8,814 nucleotides of DNA from the NCBI GenBank assembly GCA_031255695.1, contig JAIRSA010000208.1, forward strand, positions 1 through 8,814. Reading direction: 5' to 3'. Below are positions 4,983 to 8,814 of this stretch, piece by piece. Source of the stretch: Eubacteriales Family XIII. Incertae Sedis bacterium. GTDB taxonomy: Bacteria > Bacillota > Clostridia > Peptostreptococcales > Anaerovoracaceae. The notes beneath the pieces are model-generated. The model was not told the DNA's origin. It worked only from the letters and a program-made list of their open reading frames with translations, and did no database searches. The translations under genes were made by a program, and so were the position numbers. The first letter of the stretch is position 1; each line of letters starts with the position of its first letter.

Positions 4983-7271
4983 ATGAATGCTAGAAAAGTG
5001 ATCAGCGTGGCGCTGATTGCCGCAATGGCCCTAGGGCTGTTCCTGCCAGGCCTGTCATTCGCGGAGGACGCCGCGGATACGATCTACACGAACGGCAACA
5101 TCTATACCGTGGACGACGAATTTTCGAAAGCGTCCGCTATAGCCATCAAGGGCACGAAAATCATCGCGGTAGGGGCCGACGAGGCTGTGATAGAAGCCAG
5201 GCGCGGGCCGGACACCAAGGTGATCGATCTGGGCGGCCGGACAGTCATACCTGGGCTTGTCGAAAGCCATATGCATTACCAGGCATTGGGCACGAGGCTC
5301 GAACAGCTTGACATTTTCCAGAAACCCAAGGAGGAGATCCTGGCGCTTGTGGAGGCTGAGGCAGAGAGGCTTGAGGATGGCGAGTGGATAACCGCGTCCG
5401 GATGGAACCACGAGCTTTGGACCCCGAACACATGGCCGACAAAAGAGGACCTCGACGCGGTAGCGCCGAACAACCCCGTCTCGCTGTCCAGGGTGGATGG
5501 GCACTCGACCTGGTTCAACAGCATGGCCATATCGATAGGCGGCATCACAAAGGAAACGCCGAGCCCCACTGGCGGCACGATAATGAAGACCGAGGGCGGC
5601 GAGCTGCTGGGCATCTTCACTGACACGGCGGCGACCCTCATATCGAGCAAGATCCCAAGCGAAGTCAGCAACGAGAGGAAGCTCGATCGCTACAAGAAGG
5701 CCGATCAGTCGGTCGTATCGTATGGCATAACCACGCTGGTGGACGCGGGGATCAGCGCCGCCGACACCAATGTGCTGAAGTCGGGATATGAGGCCGGCAC
5801 ACTGAAGGTCAGGGCCTACGAGATGCTGTCCGCAGGCGAGGACAAGGTGTATATAGACGCCGGCAACAAACCTGTCAGGGATCTCTATGACGGCAAGCTG
5901 TCCGTCAATGCGGTGAAGCTCTACGCGGACGGCTCGCTGGGTTCCAGGAGCGCGTGGCTCATGCGCCCCTACAGCGACGCGCCGGGCATCACGGGCGATC
6001 CCAGGTATGCAAGATACGAGGACTATGAGGCGGTGGTCAAGCAGGCCAGCGACTATGGCTTCCAGATCGGCACGCACGCCATAGGCGACGCGGCCGTCGA
6101 TCAGGTGCTCGACGCCTACGAGAATGTGCTGGGTGCCGCGCTGAAGGACCGCAGGTTCAGGATAGAGCACTTCCAGATAGTCGCGCCCGAAGATATACCC
6201 AGGGCAGTCAAGGCCGGCGTCATCGCATCCATGCAGGCGACCCACGCCACATCCGACATGAACATGGCCGAGGACCGCGTAGGGCCCGAACGCATAAAGA
6301 CATCATACGCATGGCGGACTATCCGCAATGAAGGCGGCATAATAGCCAATGGCTCGGACGCGCCTGTCGAGCTGGTGAACCCGTACCACGGCCTCTACGC
6401 TGCGGTGACGAGGCAGGGCAGGGACGGCGAGCCGGCCGGCGGCTGGTACGCCGGCGAAGCGCTCACGCGCGAAGAGGCACTGAGGTCGTTCACGATATGG
6501 GGCGCTTACGGGATCTTCGCCGAGAATGACAGGGGTTCGCTTGAAGAAGGCAAATATGCGGACTTCGTCGTGCTTGACAGGGACTATATGACCTGCCCGG
6601 CCAGCGAGATCAAGGATATCGCGGCTGTCAAAACCGTCATAGGCGGCGAGGAAGTGTACAACGCCACCGCTGACACGCCGGGGGCCGACGCAGGCACCGC
6701 TTCGGGCTTTGCGGACGAGGCCAGCGTGGCGGCATGGGCGAAGCCATTCTTTGAGCGCCTGATAGGGAGCGGCATCATCTCAGGCTATGCCGACAACACG
6801 CTCAAGCCCAAGGGCGAGGTGACAAGGGCGGAATTCACGAAGATGGCAGTCGCGGCGCTGGACATCAAGATGGGCGACGCGCCCAAGAGCTTCGCGAATG
6901 ACGTAAGGGAAGGCCAGTGGTATAAGGAGCCTGTCGATATCGCTTCATCGAACGGGATAATAGAAGGCCTGTCGGAAGGCAGCTTCGGCCCCAACGAGAG
7001 GATCACGCGGCAGGATATATGCGTCATAATGTACAGGGCGCTCAATGCGGGCGGCGTGCAGCTGCCGGCCAGCGCCGGGGCGACATTTGCGGATCAGACG
7101 GCGATCGCCGATTACGCAAAGGACGCCGTGAGCATGCTCAGGCAGCTTGACATAGTGGGCGGGCGCCCGGATGGCGCCTTCGACCCGCGCGCCTTCGCCA
7201 CACGCGAGGAGACCGCGAAGATCATATGCGGGATCATCGACTACGTGGGCACTGCGGCCGCAGCGGAGTAG
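4983..7271 (+). CDS. Exported YtcJ-type amidohydrolase with three C-terminal SLH motifs
   Basis: Predicted metal-dependent hydrolase of the amidohydrolase superfamily (Amidohydro_3/YtcJ group, which includes N-substituted formamide deformylase), held on the cell surface. Residues 1-27 are a signal peptide (basic start, hydrophobic core, SFA before Glu28). The catalytic domain spans ~32-560: His96 and His98 in SHMH, Lys312 in the family-typical VKLYADGSLGSR, His365 in GTHAIGD, His396 in IEHFQ and Asp459 in GSDAP, so a complete metal site is present. Three SLH motifs follow at ~576-625, 637-687 and 702-752, with TRAE, TRQD and TREE signatures, expected to bind pyruvylated wall polymers. AAGGTG lies seven bases before the ATG. 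It is a single transcription unit with a consensus promoter, a long leader and a shared terminator at 7371-7410. The substrate is unknown; amide, N-acyl amino acid or cyclic imide are possible. Fold and anchoring are firm. Confidence 0.95.
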   Translation: MNARKVISVALIAAMALGLFLPGLSFAEDAADTIYTNGNIYTVDDEFSKASAIAIKGTKIIAVGADEAVIEARRGPDTKVIDLGGRTVIPGLVESHMHYQALGTRLEQLDIFQKPKEEILALVEAEAERLEDGEWITASGWNHELWTPNTWPTKEDLDAVAPNNPVSLSRVDGHSTWFNSMAISIGGITKETPSPTGGTIMKTEGGELLGIFTDTAATLISSKIPSEVSNERKLDRYKKADQSVVSYGITTLVDAGISAADTNVLKSGYEAGTLKVRAYEMLSAGEDKVYIDAGNKPVRDLYDGKLSVNAVKLYADGSLGSRSAWLMRPYSDAPGITGDPRYARYEDYEAVVKQASDYGFQIGTHAIGDAAVDQVLDAYENVLGAALKDRRFRIEHFQIVAPEDIPRAVKAGVIASMQATHATSDMNMAEDRVGPERIKTSYAWRTIRNEGGIIANGSDAPVELVNPYHGLYAAVTRQGRDGEPAGGWYAGEALTREEALRSFTIWGAYGIFAENDRGSLEEGKYADFVVLDRDYMTCPASEIKDIAAVKTVIGGEEVYNATADTPGADAGTASGFADEASVAAWAKPFFERLIGSGIISGYADNTLKPKGEVTRAEFTKMAVAALDIKMGDAPKSFANDVREGQWYKEPVDIASSNGIIEGLSEGSFGPNERITRQDICVIMYRALNAGGVQLPASAGATFADQTAIADYAKDAVSMLRQLDIVGGRPDGAFDPRAFATREETAKIICGIIDYVGTAAAAE

Positions 7272-7294
7272 CGCAGGCAGATGCAGTGCCTGCG
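7272..7294 (+). other. Hairpin directly after the amidohydrolase stop
   Basis: CGCAGGCA (7272-7279) pairs perfectly with TGCCTGCG (7287-7294) around a seven-base loop, starting one base after the stop codon. No T-run follows, so it is more likely an mRNA 3'-end stabiliser than a terminator. A smaller hairpin lies at 7339-7355 (GCGCCT with AGGCGC). Confidence 0.45.
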
Positions 7295-7370
7295 GGTGCA
7301 TACTAAGATCCAAAAGACAGTAGTATGGCATAGATAGGGCGCCTCGTGCAGGCGCACATATCGCTCATAT

Positions 7371-7410
7371 AGAAAAAGGGCTGTCCCTTATCCGGGGCAG
7401 CCCCTTTTCT
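7371..7410. terminator. Bidirectional intrinsic terminator between convergent genes
   Basis: Arms 7371-7387 and 7394-7410 pair over 17 positions with one mismatch and one G-U wobble around the loop TTATCC. The 3' ends read CCCCTTTTCT on the plus strand and CCCTTTTTCT on the minus strand, so it can end transcription of the amidohydrolase and of the convergent CBM6-type gene. Confidence 0.88.
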
Positions 7411-7423
7411 ATGTCTGGCCCAA

Positions 7424-7488
7424 TTGTGGCTCATTGCTGTCGTGGCCAGTTGTCTAGCCGTGGCTCATAGTCCGTAGTTGTGGTTCAG
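7424..7488. repeat. Four degenerate GTGGCTCA-like repeats in the intergenic gap
   Basis: GTGGCTCAT (7426-7434), GTGGCCAG (7442-7449), GTGGCTCAT (7460-7468) and GTGGTTCAG (7480-7488) occur at steps of 16, 18 and 20 bp. Similar spaced GTGGC repeats are, from memory, found at the ends of some IS21-family elements. No transposase is present here, so this would be a remnant at best; that origin is inference. Confidence 0.45.
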
Positions 7489-7493
7489 CATAT

Positions 7494-7520
7494 GCTGCGG
7501 GGCGCGGGGCGCCCCGCAGC
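7494..7520 (-). terminator. Perfect 12-bp GC hairpin after the CBM6-type gene
   Basis: Arms 7494-7505 and 7509-7520 are exact reverse complements with a three-base loop, 33 bases past the stop of the minus-strand gene. There is no T-run after it, so it is an imperfect terminator or an mRNA 3'-end stabiliser. It overlaps a separate 12-bp palindrome, CAGCATATGCTG (7486-7497). Confidence 0.5.
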
Positions 7521-7552
7521 GCGCTTTGCTTCAAGCTTGTGTGAGGCCGCCG

Positions 7553-8814
7553 CTATGGCGTGACGGTCACGATGAAGGATGAGACTAGGCCGCTTCCGTC
7601 GTCAAGCCTCACGCTTATAGTAGCCGTGCCGGCCCTGACCGGGGTGACCTTGCCATCCTTGTCGACCCTGGCGATTGCCGGGTTGCTTGAAGAGTACAGA
7701 TAGGCGTTCCCGTCAGATACCGGGGCCACGCTGTACCCATTGACCTTGTCTCTGCTCAGCCTCAGGCTCACGCGCACAGTCGTGTTGGCCTTCAGCTGGG
7801 TGCCCTTCCACTTGGCCGTGAAGGTCGTGCTCCGTTCCACGGTGTCCGAAGAGAAGTCCCAAGGCGTGGCTGACAGATCAGAAGTCGGATACCATCCAAG
7901 GAATTCGGCATCGCCCTTTGTAGGCGCAGGAGGCTCGACGACTGTGCCGCCAGGCATGATGACCTGGGATGCGGGCGCCGCGCCTGCGCCGCCTGCCGTA
8001 TCGAACTGAGCGAGGAACTTAGTGCTGAACTGGAACCAGTTCACCCTTACAGCCCTGCTGCCGCCTGCAATAGCCGGGAAGACCAGGTAGACGTCGTGGA
8101 CGCCGCTGTACTCCTCGTCGAAGGCGACGGAGTGCGTCACGTAGTTGTTGTTGCTTGCCGTGGAGGGCAGCGCCATCGTCGTGAGCATGGTGCCGCCGCC
8201 CGCAGCGTTGGGGGCGTCGATCCACACCTGCAGGTTGGCGTCGGATGTGGAAGCCGTACGGATGTAGAAACCGTTGGCGGCATGGCCGAGGTCGACCTTC
8301 TTGTAGAGGGCGGTCGGCGAGTTCGTCCCTGAGATTGTGGCGGTGGAGTACAGGCCCATCTCGCTTCCGCCGGCAGCAAACGCAGACCCATTGCCGGTGA
8401 AGAATGTGCCAGTGTCAAAGTTCTCTGCCTGTATCCAGCGCGAGCCGTTCTTCACGCCCTGGCCCTGCAGGGTTATGACGCGCTCTGCAGTGATGTCTGG
8501 ATTGTTCTTCAGGACTGCCTTGACCTTTACCTTGCCATCGTCGACGCCGGTTGCCGCAAGCAGGCCGTTAGCGTTTATTGTGGCGAGGTTGGTCGCTTTG
8601 CCGTTGAGATCCGTGACGGACCAAGCGATCTGCGTGACCGGAACGGCAAGTCCCGCGTTCGGGAGGTAGTAGCTCGCGTTGTTTTCGCTCAGCTGCTCAA
8701 GGAAGGCCGCGCCCTGCTGGTTTGTGCCCTGGTAGCGCCAGATGCTGTCGTTGGCGCCGAAGGCGTTGCCTGTCCTGATCATCAGGAAGTCGACTGTCTT
8801 GGGGGCGCCGTTGA
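7553..8814 (-). CDS. C-terminal part of a large secreted multidomain protein (Ig-like, CBM6-like, InlB-type repeat, Ig-like)
   Basis: The frame is open to the right edge, so only the last 419 residues are seen; the ATG at 8782 is internal. In order: an unassigned piece (1-50) that may be the end of a catalytic domain; a bacterial Ig-like (Big_2-type) module (~50-118, with INANGLLAATGVDDGKVKV); a CBM6/CBM35-type beta-sandwich (~124-263, RWIQAENFD, ALYKKVDLG, FYIRTAS, VWIDAP and VNWFQFS); an InlB/Flg_new-type repeat (~266-336, with FLGWYPTSDLSATPWDF and FTAKW); and a second Big_2-type module (~340-419, YSSSNPAIARVDKDGKVTPVRAGTATI) ending exactly at the stop. No SLH, LPXTG or membrane segment is seen at this end. 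Such modules usually accompany extracellular glycoside hydrolases, but the catalytic family cannot be told here. Codon use resembles the neighbours. Confidence 0.85.
   Translation of the reverse strand, partial: NGAPKTVDFLMIRTGNAFGANDSIWRYQGTNQQGAAFLEQLSENNASYYLPNAGLAVPVTQIAWSVTDLNGKATNLATINANGLLAATGVDDGKVKVKAVLKNNPDITAERVITLQGQGVKNGSRWIQAENFDTGTFFTGNGSAFAAGGSEMGLYSTATISGTNSPTALYKKVDLGHAANGFYIRTASTSDANLQVWIDAPNAAGGGTMLTTMALPSTASNNNYVTHSVAFDEEYSGVHDVYLVFPAIAGGSRAVRVNWFQFSTKFLAQFDTAGGAGAAPASQVIMPGGTVVEPPAPTKGDAEFLGWYPTSDLSATPWDFSSDTVERSTTFTAKWKGTQLKANTTVRVSLRLSRDKVNGYSVAPVSDGNAYLYSSSNPAIARVDKDGKVTPVRAGTATISVRLDDGSGLVSSFIVTVTP

Noticed and set aside
5055..6245. 396-residue open frame antisense to the amidohydrolase
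   Set aside because: It lies wholly inside a gene with complete domain evidence and has no recognisable domain; long antisense frames are common in GC-rich DNA.

Overview
The window looks like GC-rich chromosomal DNA from a Gram-positive bacterium of the Firmicutes (Bacillota) type, probably a clostridial anaerobe. The reasons are an S-layer-homology (SLH) surface anchor on an exported protein, a membrane-anchored GH25 lysozyme, strong AGGAG/GGAGG ribosome binding sites, near-consensus SigmaA promoters with 17-bp spacers, and frequent ATA (Ile) and AGG (Arg) codons despite the high GC. The exact taxon is inference. No CRISPR array, tRNA, rRNA, intact transposase or phage gene is visible.

Layout. 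Positions 1-671 (minus) hold the N-terminal 223 residues of a LacI-family repressor that runs off the left edge. Its promoter (745-773) is followed by a perfect 16-bp CG-centred palindrome (719-734), which suggests autorepression. Positions 781-2517 (minus) encode a MATE transporter with an unusual ~120-residue Gly/Asn-rich then acidic N-terminal tail. It lies 41 bp behind a membrane-anchored GH25 lysozyme (2559-3611, minus), and the two look like one operon. The GH25 upstream region (3612-3851) has a promoter, a degenerate copy of the LacI palindrome and a 22-bp-period direct repeat. Positions 3852-4520 (minus) encode a NeuD/PglD-type sugar acyltransferase with its own promoter. Divergent from it, a full-consensus promoter (4740-4768) drives a roughly 200-nt structured leader and then a 762-residue exported YtcJ-type amidohydrolase ending in three SLH motifs (4983-7271, plus). 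A bidirectional terminator (7371-7410) separates it from a convergent gene (7553 to the right edge, minus). That gene encodes the C-terminal 419 residues of a large multidomain protein with Ig-like, CBM6-like and InlB-type modules.

How the parts may fit. Four of the six genes act at the envelope or outside the cell: peptidoglycan cleavage, glycan acylation, an S-layer-held hydrolase and a carbohydrate-binding protein. The MATE pump adds export, and the LacI protein probably senses a sugar. The link between the LacI operator and the GH25-MATE promoter is the most specific regulatory hypothesis. I see no convincing new defence or mobile system. The oddest items are the SLH-amidohydrolase fusion, the low-complexity tail on the MATE pump, and the two clusters of short intergenic direct repeats. 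For the three minus-strand genes upstream of lacI the start was set from the ribosome binding site. Two of these starts (GH25 and the acyltransferase) lie inside a slightly longer frame opening with TTG, while the MATE start is itself TTG.
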